Below, one piece after another: positions 32,854 to 42,937 of a DNA stretch of 64,000 bases. Under the pieces are notes generated by a model. It was not told where the DNA came from, made no database searches, and was given only the letters and a program-made list of their open reading frames with translations. A program made the position numbers and the translations under genes. The DNA is from Laguncularia racemosa (taxonomy: Eukaryota > Streptophyta > Magnoliopsida > Myrtales > Combretaceae), in contig JBBMOL010000047.1 of assembly GCA_037954665.1 (NCBI GenBank), positions 930,001-994,000 on the forward strand, given 5' to 3'. How positions within the stretch are numbered: position 1 is the first letter of the stretch; each line of letters starts with the position of its first letter.

Positions 32854-33255
32854 TTGACTCGAGTAATTAAGTCCGAGGGGTGCCCTTTCGGGGGAATAAC
32901 ATCTATTGACTTGGGTGATGAACTCGGGATCATTGGTTGAAAGCTCGCTACAAGGGTTATGAGTAAAATCCGAGAAAACTGAACTAAATGAGGCTTTCAA
33001 TTAGAATATTTGGATTCGAGTGGTAGAGGTTCGAAGGGGTATCTTAAAACCTAGTAGCCTAAGATCGTCTGGTCTGGGACTTACTGGCCAAGGAAACCGC
33101 TCTTATTCACTGAAAAAAAAAAGGGATTGATTAGTTAATTCAACCCGAACAAGTAAATCCGAGGGACGCCCTCTATGCGTGAGGGGATAACGTCTATTAA
33201 CTTGGGTGACGAGCTCGGGATTATCGATTAAAATTTCGTTACATGGGTTAATTGA
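32854..33255 (+). repeat. Two diverged copies of a block of about 115 bp in C2
   Basis: Copies at 32854-32970 and 33137-33255 share, in order, AAGTCCGAGGG, ACATCTATTGACTTGGGTGA and AACTCGGGAT-like phrases. One related block occurs in C1 near 13955-14060. Confidence 0.6.
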
Positions 33256-33609
33256 TTAAGAAAAGGTACTAAAAGGTTGAACTCCCAATCCAAAAAGGGA
33301 AAAAGATCCAGGAAATAAGTGGATGTATATGCCTGAGTTCTATGATTGTAAGTCTGATCTTAACTTTGAGATTTTTGGTTAAATGATAAAGGGTAAAAGT
33401 TTCACTTACTTGGATTAATACTGGAAATCTACTATTGGTATTTTGAATACAAGTGCTTAATAAGATTGAGTGATAAGAAAGGCGAATTGTGGAAAATGGG
33501 GGCTATCCTGGTATAAAGTGAGGTTAATGATTGAATTTCTTCCTGAGTTTTAAGAATTCTGAGAATTGAGACTTCCATGTGTAATTTGCTTGAGGACAAG
33601 CAAATGCTT

Positions 33610-33624
33610 AAGTGTGGGGAAATT
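33610..33624 (+). promoter_or_regulatory. Polypurine tract of C2
   Basis: AAGTGTGGGGAAATT directly before the 3' LTR start. Confidence 0.7.
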
Positions 33625-35003
33625 TGATAAATCTATTTTTACTCTTATAATTGGAGATGATTAAGTCAAATTTTGAGATAATTGGGAGTGAAAATATAAG
33701 ATTATGATGCTTAATTGATTTATATTTCATGTTCAGGTGTGGAAAAGGAGGATTTGATGAAAAGTATTTAAATTCAAGACGAATTGGAGATAAAACCAAG
33801 TAAAAAGGGAATGCTTTGAAGTTAGAGGAAGTCACACGGTTTTACAAACGACCGTGTGAAGGAATCAGGAGACTACACGGTTCGGATACACGCCCGTGTA
33901 TCCGACCGTGTATCAGCGTGGAAGAAGAGTTTTCAGGATAGACCAATACACGGTTGGAATACACACCCGTGTAATTAACCGTGTACGAAGAAAAAAGAAG
34001 ATAGAGATATACACGGCTATTGCAAACGGTCGTGTGGGATATATACGCCTAGAGTTCACTGACTCAGAGAGATACACAGTTTATCTACACGCCCGTGTAG
34101 TATGACCGTGTGTCTATCGAAGGAAAGATATCTTTAAATCTTTCATCTATATTTGAAGTATATCTTCTACACGCTAGAGAGGAAGCTACCCTAGGTATAA
34201 ATAGTCGTCTTTGAAGAGAGAGAAAGAGGAGAGAAGGCAGAAAACACATCCTGGAATTTTGGGAGAACAACAACAGTCAAAGGAATTTTCGAGCTTTAAT
34301 TCTAGAAGTGTTTCACACATGGATTTGATTATTTCGTTTTGTTATTCCTTGAGAACCATGTGTAGTTAATTATTTCGTACCCGAATCTTACGAAAGTCTG
34401 ATTACTATGTAACATTGGGTTTATTGCAAAATTAATGACGATTGAGCATCTCTGATTTCATCCATGTTTTTTATTATATATTGTTGATTTGATGTTTAGC
34501 CAGCATTAGATTACATTGATTTCTGATAAGTTGATTGGGAAATCTCTTATTTGAATAGATCATACATCGGATGAAAAGGCTTGTATGCAATCTAGGGATA
34601 GAAAGCATAAGTTTTCCGTATTAGATTGGATATAATGATTTAATCTAATTGAGGGTTATGGTATAATCATGCAATTCTGATTGTTGTTAATAAAAGAGGG
34701 ATCTTTGTTAATATGGTTAGAATTAGGAGTTAGTGATTTTGGAAGAAACATTAACTTAGTGTTAGATGCCCCACGAATCAGAGATAATCAGTACTCATTA
34801 ATTAGTTTTCTAAGGATTGAAGTTGCATAGTAATTAGATGAGTAGTAAGAGTGGGGTACGCGTTGGAACATTGAATTTGATAATTTAACTCATTGTTTCA
34901 TATTCATTGATTTCAATTCTATTAGATAATTTAAGTTTAATTTAGGTAATTTGGTTAAATCAATTCACCTCGAAATTATGCGGTTAGATAGTCGGTTTGA
35001 GGT
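33625..35003 (+). repeat. 3' LTR of C2, truncated
   Basis: It matches the 5' LTR from its first base to the point equivalent to about 26308 (CGGTTTGAGGTT), then changes abruptly. About 140 bp of the LTR end are missing, so no right target duplication can be read. Confidence 0.88.
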
Positions 35004-35041
35004 TCGTTTCCCGGCAACGGAACCACAAAAACTTGTTGATT
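35004..35041. other. Inversion breakpoint with PBS-like or tRNA-like filler
   Basis: After the truncated LTR comes CGTTTCCCGGCAACGGAACC ACAAAAACTTGTTGATTG. On the minus strand this is an LTR end plus spacer plus an imperfect tRNA-Asp PBS. On the plus strand it resembles the T-loop to CCA end of tRNA-Asp. It then runs into inverted C3 gag. A short homology (GCAATCAACAAG) between gag and the LTR end marks the join. Confidence 0.55.
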
Positions 35042-36532
35042 GCATTAAGCAAAGGAATATTTACCTCGACTTTGCGAAAAGTTTCCAGAATCTCTTTTTC
35101 TTCCGCTTCATTCTTGGATTTCGCTAATCTGGAGGGGAAAGGAGGTGGTATCAATGTGACCTTCGATGGCTCAACTAGAGACTTGCTAATCTGGTCGCCC
35201 TGCTGGCTTGGAGTCGAAATCTCTTTCTTGGTCTCCTCCTCAAGATTAGATGGATGTCCTTTCTTATTTGGTCCCTGCAATTCTGTTCCACTTCTCAAGG
35301 TAATTGCATTAACGCTTTGCTTCGGATTTGTAATAGTTTGAGAAGGTAACCTAGCTTAAGTTTCTAACCTATTGACAGCAGAAGCAAGTTGGCTTACCTG
35401 ATTCTCCAAGTTTAGAATGCTCTGCTTTGTTTCCTCCTGAAATTGTTTTGTATTAACAGCAAGAGACTTAACAATGTCCTCAAGAGACATACCTGAGATG
35501 GAGGGAGCTTGGGGTATTTGGTGTGATGACATAGGCTGGAATTGTTGGAATTGTTGTGGGTTTTTGCCATATCGGAAGTTAGGATGATCCCTCCATCCAG
35601 GATTGTAAGTATTCGAGTAGGGGTCATACTTCCTTTACGGTTGTCTTGGAAATCCGCCTACAGCATTGGCGTGTTCATGGTTGTCATCTTGCAATGTGGG
35701 GCACATTTACCTCATTTACCTTCCTTGAAGACGTATCATGCCTATACCCAAATTGTTGCGAATTGGCAGCCATAATGGAGATCAATTCCCTAGCTTGACC
35801 AGGGGTTTTGTTTACTATGGTGCCTCCACTTGCAGCATCCATCATCTTTTTTTCCATCGGAAGTAGGCCCTCGTAGATGTATTGGATAAGGAGTTGTTCA
35901 GATATCCCATGTTGTGGGCAGCTTGCACACAATTGCTTGAACCTCTCCCAATACTCATGAAGAGTCTCGGTGTCCCTTTGTTTTATACCACAAATTTCTC
36001 TTCTTATACCAGCGGCTCTGGATGCGGGGAAGAATTTGTCCAAGAAGAGTCTCACCATATCAGTCCATGTGGTTATAGAACCTAGAGGCAAATAAAACAA
36101 CCAATCTTTAGCTTTAGTACTTAAAGAAAATGGAAAAGCGCGTAGCTTGATTTGATCGTCGGTTATTCCTTGCGGCCTCATACTAGAACACACTATATGG
36201 AACTCTTTCAAATGCTTGTGAGGATCTTCATTCTCAAGACCATGAAATGTAGGTAGCAGATGTATCAACCCAGATTTCAATTCAAATTCCACAGCTAGTT
36301 CGGGATAGTGAATACAAAGTGGTTGTTGATTCACATCTGGTGCAGCCAACTCCCTTAATGTTCTCTCGGGATTTGCCATATCGTCTTCTTTTTCTGAATC
36401 AAGGAATGAATCAGACAAATCCGATGCTAAGTTCTGTCTAGTGGATGATCTAGCTTCTTGTCGTAGTCTCTTTAGAGTCTTCTCAATCTCCGGATTATAA
36501 ATTAGTTCACCTGTCTGAGAAGAACGAGTCAT
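35042..36532 (-). pseudogene. Gag of C3, truncated and frameshifted
   Basis: It starts MTRSSQTGELIYNPEIEKTL at 36532 (upstream codons in the frame overlap the PBS and are unlikely to be used). Capsid domain: LRAFPFSLSTKAKDWLFYLP, FFPASRAAGIRREI, ETLHEYWERFKQLCASCPQHG. The frame breaks near 35690. YSNTYNPGWRDHPNF-like sequence follows in another frame near 35600, a Q-rich coil near 35400, and LRSGTELQGPNKKG through ILETFRKVEVNIPLL up to 35050. It is then joined to unrelated sequence. No functional product is expected. Confidence 0.78.
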
Positions 36533-36561
36533 ACAAGAATAGAAATAAATTTGACACCAAT

Positions 36562-36578
36562 CCCCGGCAACGGCGCCA
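36562..36578 (-). promoter_or_regulatory. Primer-binding site of C3 (tRNA-Asp)
   Basis: The minus strand reads TGGCGCCGTTGCCGGGG, perfect, five bases inside the LTR end. Confidence 0.88.
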
Positions 36579-36583
36579 AAATT

Positions 36584-38312
36584 TGATGGGTGTCGAATCC
36601 AACAAAAATAAAACCTACTCTTAGACAATTATATGATTTGCATATAGTGGTGAGTAGGGTCGAATCCACAGAGATTGGTTAAACTTATTTCTATTCAAGG
36701 AGAATAAAAGGAAAAAGAAAAATGGGGGGTTTTGTTTGTGAATCAAAATAAAGTAAAACAAGGTAAGAAAATTGGATATTAATAAAAGCCTAGCCAAAGG
36801 AATCAAGATAGTTTAATTCAAGGAATTGATCATCGATGCAAATGTTCTCTATTCTTAGTTCTAGATAAACTGGTTATGGTTATTAACAAGCTCTAACAAC
36901 CTATCTCTCCTTACTTCCTCGATAACCTCAGACAAGCGCTTTGAATTATTTCTCTTATTGATTAAACAACCTTAGACAAGCTCTTAGGATTTAATCTATC
37001 AATAGCATTAAGATCTAGAGAGACCACCAATTCATGCTAGTAGATTATAAGATAACCTATTTAAACATGATCATACACCTCCATAACATGAATTCGATCA
37101 TCTCTTTTATAACCAAACATGTTATTGCGTCACTAAGACTAGAACAATCAAACAATTACGGATTTGGCGTACTAGTTGACAATATATTAACTTGCTAATT
37201 GAGTAGAAGAGCTCTATTCATACCAATCAACAAAGATAATAATGACAAAACGATCAGAAGATATATGAATACCCGAAAGCAAAGAATAGAATAAATACAA
37301 GTCAATTAGACCTCACAATTCGTGGAGAATTAAACATCTATGACCCATTGGCTAGAAAAGTAGCTTAGCTACACATGTTCATCAATAAAACGAAAAATAA
37401 AAATAAAAACATAATGAACTGTGTTGCCTGCTCTGCCTCCTCGTTTCCTTCTTGTCTCTAAGGTGGTTCCAGATTCAAAGATTCAAAAAGTTCTCCTAAC
37501 CCTCTGGGGTTGGTTCTATTTATATTGTTAGGGGGATAGCATGTGATCTTTTGCTAGCAAGATACGAAAATATCTTTCCTTTTCCAAGTAGATTTCGAGA
37601 AGTGAAGATTCGTCTGCCTAGCACGCCCCACCACACGGCCGTGGGTCAAGCCGTGCCATACTCTGTGCATATTCTTCAAGTCTTCATCCGCGCCCAGTGT
37701 GTACTACGGTTACACACACGGCAAGATTTCAAGCCATGCCTTCATTCGTGCATAATCTACAAGTCTTCATCCGTGTCCAGTGTGTACCACGGTTAGACCC
37801 ACGGCTAGATTTCAAGCCGTGCCTTCATTTGGTTGATGTTCCACACTTTCTTCTCCTTGGCACGTCTAGCTTCCACCACGGCTCCAAGCACGGTTGCTCC
37901 CACGGCCGTGCCCTAAGCCGTGTCTCTCTCTGTTCAAAGTCCACATTTCCGCCTTCTTGTCCAGTGAGGGGCACGGTTTTCACCTTGGCCATGCCTCAAA
38001 CTGTGCTAGTTTCTAGTTAGCTACATGGCCGTGTACTTCAACCGTGTATCTTCCTGTTGATTCAAAACCAAGTACACGGCCGTGTACTTCAGTTACACGC
38101 CCATGTACTTCCCTCCGGCGGTGTAAATCCTTGTCTTTAAACTAAGTTGTAGATGGCTTCTCTAATTTACTTGAATTGGCATCCTTGACTCCAGTTAACC
38201 TGATTTATCACGATGATAGAATTAAAGTACTATTTCCTTATGATTTCTATAAAATCAATAATAATTTAACACAATTTATACTATAAAGATTGAGTATAAA
38301 ATGGCTCTATCA
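36584..38312 (-). repeat. LTR of C3 (5' LTR on the minus strand)
   Basis: 1,729 bp. Minus-strand ends TGATAGAGCC...GACACCCATCA. It has a CACGGCCGTG-type palindrome array (37630-38110) and on the minus strand TATAAATAG near 37525-37513, about 110 bp downstream of the array. Confidence 0.82.
37630..38110 (-). repeat. CACGGCCGTG palindrome array in the C3 U3
   Basis: About ten CACGGCCGTG, CACGGNNNGCCGTG or decayed versions spaced by 20-60 bp, upstream of the minus-strand TATA box. Confidence 0.75.
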
Positions 38313-39614
38313 CATGTCATCTAAGCGAGGAATGGGATGACGATACTTTACCGTAATGTTGTTGATGGCGCGGCAGTCAACACACATTCTCCATGTCCTA
38401 TCCTTCTTAGGCACCAAAATCACAGGCACTGCACATGGACTCATGCTCTCTTTCACGTACCCCTTCTCCATTAGTTCATCGACCTGCCTTTGGAGTTCCT
38501 TTGTCTCCTCCGGGTTGCTCCTATAAGCTGGTGTGCTTGGAATCGATGCTTCGGGTACAAGGTCAATCTGGTGCTCAATACCATGAATAGGTGGTAATCC
38601 CTTTGGAATCTCTTCAGGGAAGACATCTTCAAAGTCCTACACAAGAGACACAACCACACTAGGCAAAGAGTTAGATAAGTCGTTAGTAGTCAAACATGTT
38701 TCCTTAAAAACTAGCAACAACATAAGTTGCTTCATCACTAATGCTCTCCTCACTACACTCGCTCTTGCCATACAACTTTCCTTTTGCAAGGCTGCCCTCT
38801 CCTTTTCACTCACCACCAAAGTTGATTCCCCTTCAACTTGGTCTCTCACACTCTTTCCAGCCTTCCTCTCTTTTTCCTTTTGATCTTGACTTTTATATTC
38901 TTTTTTCTTCTCATTGTCTATTGCTCTCTCACTCTCACTCTGCTTTTCACCCACCTTATGTTTTGCAAACGACTGTTGTAGCTGCAACTGATCCTCATAC
39001 ACTTGTTTAGGGGTTAAAGGTTTAAGGTTAAAACTTTTCCCTTGGTGAACAAGCGTATACTTGTTAGAAAAGCCATCATGAACAACTTTCCTATCAAATT
39101 TCCATGGCCTCCCTAACAACACATGACATGCTTACATTGGCACTACATCACATAACACCTTATCCTCATACCTACCAATGCGGAAACCAATCAATGCTTG
39201 CTTACTCACCTTAGTCTCTCCACTATCATTCAACCACTGCAATTTATATGGACTAGGATGTCTAACAGTTTTGAGCCCCAGCCTCTCAACAATAAAATTG
39301 CTCACTACATTGGTGTAACTTCCTCCATCAATGATCAAACTACAGATGTGATCTCCTAGATAGCATCTAGTATGAAATATATTCTCTCTTTGCACCTCCT
39401 CTTCTTCCTTCACTTGCACATTCAAAGCTCGCTTCACTACTGCCACTGGCCTTCCTATTGCAGGCTCCTCATCATCACTAGCATCCTTTAATGGAGGCAT
39501 AACATCTTCTTCACTATCCCCCTCAGTCTCATACTCTCCATCATCACGCAAAATCATCACACGCCTATTTGGACATTGACTAGCAATATGGCCTCTACCT
39601 TGGCATTTAAACAT
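38313..39614 (-). pseudogene. Protease and N-terminal RT of minus-strand B
   Basis: Read right to left: zinc knuckle CQGRGHIASQC, an acidic linker, RENIFHTRCYLGDHIC, the protease block LIIDGGSYTNVV and LLGRPWKFDRKVVHDG. A KE-rich linker follows, then DFEDVFPEEIPKGLPP and RT start VPVILVPKKD, with CVDCRAINNITVKYRHPIPRLDDM at the break. Stops occur near 39134 (TAA after VLCDVVPM) and near 38638 (TAG). RT is cut before the catalytic YFDD by the C3 LTR. It is closely related to plus-strand B at 59380-60672. Confidence 0.82.
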
Positions 39615-39643
39615 CTAATGTCACGATTTCTAGAAGTAGAAGA

Positions 39644-40642
39644 TTAAGGGTTACCTTGGTTACCAGGAGTAGAACCCGCTTGCCTCAGCTCCCCTTTTGG
39701 TTTGGTGGGTAAAGGCTTTTCTTCTTTCTTCCATTGGTTGGTCTTCCAAGTGGATGAACCATTACCCTGTGGAAACTGTGCATTACTAATACCTCTCCTC
39801 TGGTGCTGGTTCGCAACCTTTATAGCCATGTGAACCATATCCTCTAATTCTACATAATGCTGCAATTCAACCACATTTTGGATTTCTCTATTCAACCCCG
39901 CAAGAAACCTAGCCATTGCAGCCTCTCTATCCTCCTCTACATTCGCCCTAATCATAGTGACTTCCATCTCCTTGAAATACTCATCTACACTTCGGCTTCC
40001 CTGCCTCAGAGTTTGCAACTTATTGTGCAATTCACGATAGTAATATGCAGGCACAAACCGCTTCTTCATCACTCTTTTCATCTCTTCCCAAGACTCAATA
40101 GGTGGTTCGCCACTCCTCCTTCTATTCATCATTAATTGATCCCACCACACTATAGCATAATCCGAAAACTCAATGGCAGCAAGTTTTACTTTCTTTCTCC
40201 CACTATAGTTGTGACAATCAAACACCATCTCCACCTTTTTCTCCCACTCTAAGTACGCCTCGGGATCATTCTTCCCTTGGAAAGGAGGAATCTTCATCTT
40301 TATGCTAATCAATTGATCATTCTCTCTATTCCTATCTCCTCTATCTTCCCAATCTCTAGTTCCTCTATTCCGACCACTATATCCTCTATAACTCCCAACA
40401 GAAGGCTCATCAAAGTTATCATCCGACATTTCATCTCCACCCCTCGGTACTCTCCTAGAACGACTCTCCTTCTTACGCCCTTGGAATACATTTGTGGATT
40501 GCTCTAATCTTTGCTCTACCGTCTCATGAATTTGTTCCATTCCCTCTTGGAACATCTTCTTCATTTCACCTCTCAATGCCTCAATTACTAACCTAGCATC
40601 AAACCTTCCCCTCTCACCTTTATGAGAATGTTGTCTCGACAT
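39644..40642 (-). CDS. Gag of minus-strand B element
   Basis: About 332 residues from MSRQHSHKGERGRFDARL at 40642, the same start as the plus-strand copy at 58343. A charged N-terminus (GRKKESRSRRVPRGGDEMSDD), an RG/RD-rich stretch, then the capsid domain: IKMKIPPFQGKNDPEAYLEW, VFDCHNYSGRKKVKLAAIEF, WWDQL, RFVPAYYYRELHNKLQTLRQ, FLAGLNREIQNVVELQ. It ends near the Gln/Lys-rich linker. The CCHC knuckle lies past the stop in another frame, because one T is missing from the CFKC codons near 39611. Confidence 0.82.
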   Translation of the reverse strand: MSRQHSHKGERGRFDARLVIEALRGEMKKMFQEGMEQIHETVEQRLEQSTNVFQGRKKESRSRRVPRGGDEMSDDNFDEPSVGSYRGYSGRNRGTRDWEDRGDRNRENDQLISIKMKIPPFQGKNDPEAYLEWEKKVEMVFDCHNYSGRKKVKLAAIEFSDYAIVWWDQLMMNRRRSGEPPIESWEEMKRVMKKRFVPAYYYRELHNKLQTLRQGSRSVDEYFKEMEVTMIRANVEEDREAAMARFLAGLNREIQNVVELQHYVELEDMVHMAIKVANQHQRRGISNAQFPQGNGSSTWKTNQWKKEEKPLPTKPKGELRQAGSTPGNQGNP

Positions 40643-41134
40643 TGTCCCTGCAGAAAAGATTAGTACTAACACAAATATATATATAAATTAAACCTCACGA
40701 TACACTCCCTTACGTGTTTCACTCAAATGATGATATTACACAGTTACTCGTGTATTCTCATAAACAATGATGATATCAACTCGCCAATTCCTCTTCTCAA
40801 TTCTCTTGGAACTAACCCGAACTACACCAATTCCCTTCCGTAGAATTCAAAAACAAATCTAGGGTTCGTAAATTTTCCTCTATTTTTCTATCCAATTTTT
40901 TTTTTCTCGGTTGTTGCTCTTGATCACGTTTTTCTTTTCTTTTCTTTTCTCTTCTTTTTTTTTGTCGTGATTTTTACTCTTTTTTTTTTTTTTGTAATAA
41001 TCGCCTAGTCGATATTACACTATCAAAAGACAATCAATACTATGAAATTGAATATGATAATTGATATCAACGATTGGAGTTAGGGTTTTTGATATTACCT
41101 TCCTCAACCAAACTTGATGTTTTGACAAACCTAA

Positions 41135-41146
41135 GCTCTGATACCA
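41135..41146 (-). promoter_or_regulatory. Primer-binding site of minus-strand B (tRNA-iMet)
   Basis: The minus strand reads TGGTATCAGAGC, three bases inside the LTR end at 41150. Confidence 0.88.
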
Positions 41147-41149
41147 AAC

Positions 41150-41816
41150 TGATACGAACCACGCCAACCCGTGACGAAACCCAATACCAATACGTTCGGA
41201 ATTCGTTGCCTAAGACGCCCAAACACCTAAAGTGGAAACCGCGACCCGTTGTCTATAAGCGAGGCAAGAACCTTGGTATAAAATGAAGACGCCACAATCG
41301 GGATGGAAGGTCGATTGATAAGTCGGGATAAACGCCACGAAAATCAATCCGATAAGTTCGATTTAGTTCTTGAAGAACCAAGAGAGGTGCCTCTCAAAAG
41401 TGTTTAATGTTCAAAGATCTAAATTCTTAGTTGTTCTAAACCCTAGGAGCTTTTATACTAGGGTTACAATTCGTGAAAAACAAGTCTAAAACGACGTAGC
41501 TTAGATAAGTTACGTAAAAACACGAAACAGAAAAAGCTGGCCGGTAGGGGATACACGGCCGTACCTTGAAAGTACATGCCCTCTTCAACCCGTGTCCGGT
41601 GTGACTTGTATAAGAGCAAGGGTCTTCCCATGGTTGTTTCAATCCGTTCCAACTTCATGATTGCTCCAATCCTTTCTGACTTCATGGACATCCTTTATCA
41701 ACCCATTAAGTTCTTCCTTGAGTCGTTTCGCTCAACTTCTTGTGATCGGTCCAGGTGGCACTTCAAGAGGATCCACTTTTCTTCTTCCGGCTTAGCTCTC
41801 GTCATGGATCTCATCA
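41150..41816 (-). repeat. 5' LTR of minus-strand B
   Basis: 667 bp. Minus-strand ends TGATGAGATCC...GGTTCGTATCA. The start-proximal part encodes the polyprotein tail block GPITR-like; near 41447-41468 an inverted AACCCTAG/CTAGGGTT encloses TATAAAAG. The palindrome array is short (41550-41600). Confidence 0.85.
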
Positions 41817-41874
41817 ATTGTTGTGGTGCGAGTAGTGAAGTGTGTTGTTAACTTGTTGAAGTTAGTTGGCAACC

Positions 41875-42372
41875 ATGTCAAATGATGCATATACGTCTAC
41901 CACTTTGGTACATCAAGTATTGACTTCTTCTCTAACCATTGATGATGGACAAAGGGAAAATTTGTTCCATACTTCTTGTAGGGTATAAGGAAACTTGTGC
42001 ATAATTATTGTTGATGGCGGTAGTTGTACTAATGTTGTAACTGTATCATTAGTATCGAAGTTGAAACTTATAACTACCCTGTATCCTAAACCTTATACAT
42101 TACATTGGTTAAATAATCAGGAGAGTCCTTGTGTGACCCAAAGGGCTAGGGTACCCTTCAGTGTAGGAGATAAGTACTGTGATGAGCTTGAATGTGATAT
42201 TCTTCCTATGTGTACATCTCATATATTGCTTGGCAGACCATGGTTGTATGACAGGATGGTATTACATGATAGGTATAGAAATACTTATATGTTCCAACAG
42301 GATGGTAAACGTATAGTATTAAACCCTATGTCGCCATCAGAGGTCCAAAAGATGCAAAGACAGATAAGATAA
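41875..42372 (+). pseudogene. Retropepsin-like protease of family A, nearly intact
   Basis: 165 codons from ATG 41875 to TAA 42370-42372, broken only by TAA at 41986-41988 where related copies have CAA. It has RENLFHTSCRV, the active-site block IIIVDGGSCTNVV, PYTLHWLNN, ARVPFSVGDKYCDELECDI, LLGRPWLYDRMVLHD and LNPMSPSEVQ. This is the best protease of the family in the window and matches the B and E proteases along its length. Nothing upstream encodes gag and nothing downstream encodes RT. The DGG active site is shared with B, so it may be functional in the family and is not necessarily a decay product. Confidence 0.8.
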
Positions 42373-42690
42373 CCATCAAAGATTCCTGAGGATCATAGCC
42401 ACATGATCAAACCTTTAGAGGACCAAACTGTGCAGAAGTAGATATGCCAACCTTAGAGGTTCCCGAGATTCCTAGTTACACGAGCCAACCTATAGAGCAC
42501 AAAATTTGTCAAACACAGATGTGCCAACCTTCAGAGGATCCTAAGGGTCAGAGTCAAATGAGCCCATCATAAGAGAGCCAGACTGTTCAGAGACAGTTGT
42601 GTTCACCTTTAGAGGATTCAGAGGGCAATGAGCAATTGGGCCAACCATTAGAAGACCATGAGGATCAGCGACACATAGATGAGCTAAAAA
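42355..42690 (+). repeat. 39-bp (13-residue) repeats after the family A protease
   Basis: About eight units Q-(L/M/I)-x-x-P-(L/S)-E-D-x5, mostly in 39-bp register, with one 1-bp deletion near 42450 and a slightly short unit. The last units (QMCQPSEDPKGQS, QLCSPLEDSEGNE, QLGQPLEDHEDQR) match those of the copy at 49611-49922 closely. Confidence 0.8.
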
Positions 42691-42937
42691 AGGAGAAAAC
42701 GGTTTTAGTAGAATGGGTTCATATAGGGGCGACTTTAGTGGATAATGGAGCATTATTTGTGTTGTAGATGAGATACATCCTGGAAACGGAGGAGAGAAAA
42801 CAATCACCGCCTATGGTATTTCAGATATTGGGATCTTACAGAGATACTTCTTTAGATGGATTGCTAGGAGAAAACAGAGTCTCTACTGCATTTTATCTGC
42901 TAAATTTGAGGACAAATCTTTTTGAGGCCCGAGGAGA
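42691..42937 (+). CDS. Family A polyprotein tail
   Basis: After the repeats: ELKKEKTVLVEWVHIGATLVDNG, a TAG, then MRYILETEERKQSPPMVFQ, DTSLDGLLGENRVSTAF and LLNLRTNLFEARGDDRN, reading on into the LTR. It resembles the extreme C-terminus of chromovirus pol (DLRTNPFQEEGND in mini-B). The function is unknown. Confidence 0.6.

Larger units (their letters stand above)
32000..33609 (+). other. 3' non-coding region of C2
   Basis: 1.6 kb. It includes a hairpin plus purine block at 32378-32417 (GACATT...AATGTC then TTTTAAGTGTGGGAAAGGG) and two diverged copies of a block of about 115 bp (32854-32970 and 33137-33255). No coding feature is seen. Confidence 0.65.
24923..35003 (+). mobile_element. Athila-like element C2, lacking RT/RH/IN
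   Basis: 5' LTR 24923-26448, tRNA-Asp PBS, gag-protease frame 26596-29342, pol deletion scar, non-coding segment with ACACGG palindromes, ORF3 30686-31999, long 3' region, polypurine tract and a 3' LTR truncated at about 35003. It was inserted in an A LTR; TTGCC (24918-24922) is the left target site. The LTRs look about 1.5-2% apart. Since RT, RNase H and integrase are missing as one block, it could only move with proteins supplied in trans. Confidence 0.88.
35004..38312 (-). mobile_element. Athila-like element C3, 5' part, minus strand
   Basis: Minus order: LTR 38312-36584, PBS 36578-36562, gag 36532 to about 35042, then truncation at the inversion breakpoint. The LTR start TGATAGAGCC directly follows minus-strand B pol at 38313, so it was inserted in that B element. 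Its protease, RT and 3' end are missing. Confidence 0.8.
38313..41816 (-). mobile_element. Chromovirus-like B element, 5' half, minus strand
   Basis: LTR 41816-41150, PBS 41146-41135, gag-PR-RT from 40642 to 38313, where the C3 LTR interrupts it in RT. It was inserted in an A internal region at 41817; ATTGT is the likely target duplication. The 3' half is not found in the window. Confidence 0.85.
41817..42937 (+). mobile_element. 3' internal part of a family A element
   Basis: It starts inside the A leader just after the B insertion, then has protease, 39-bp repeats, tail and polypurine tract (CCCGAGGAGA at 42928-42937), joined to the A LTR at 42938. The 5' part was removed by the insertions to its left. 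Confidence 0.8.
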
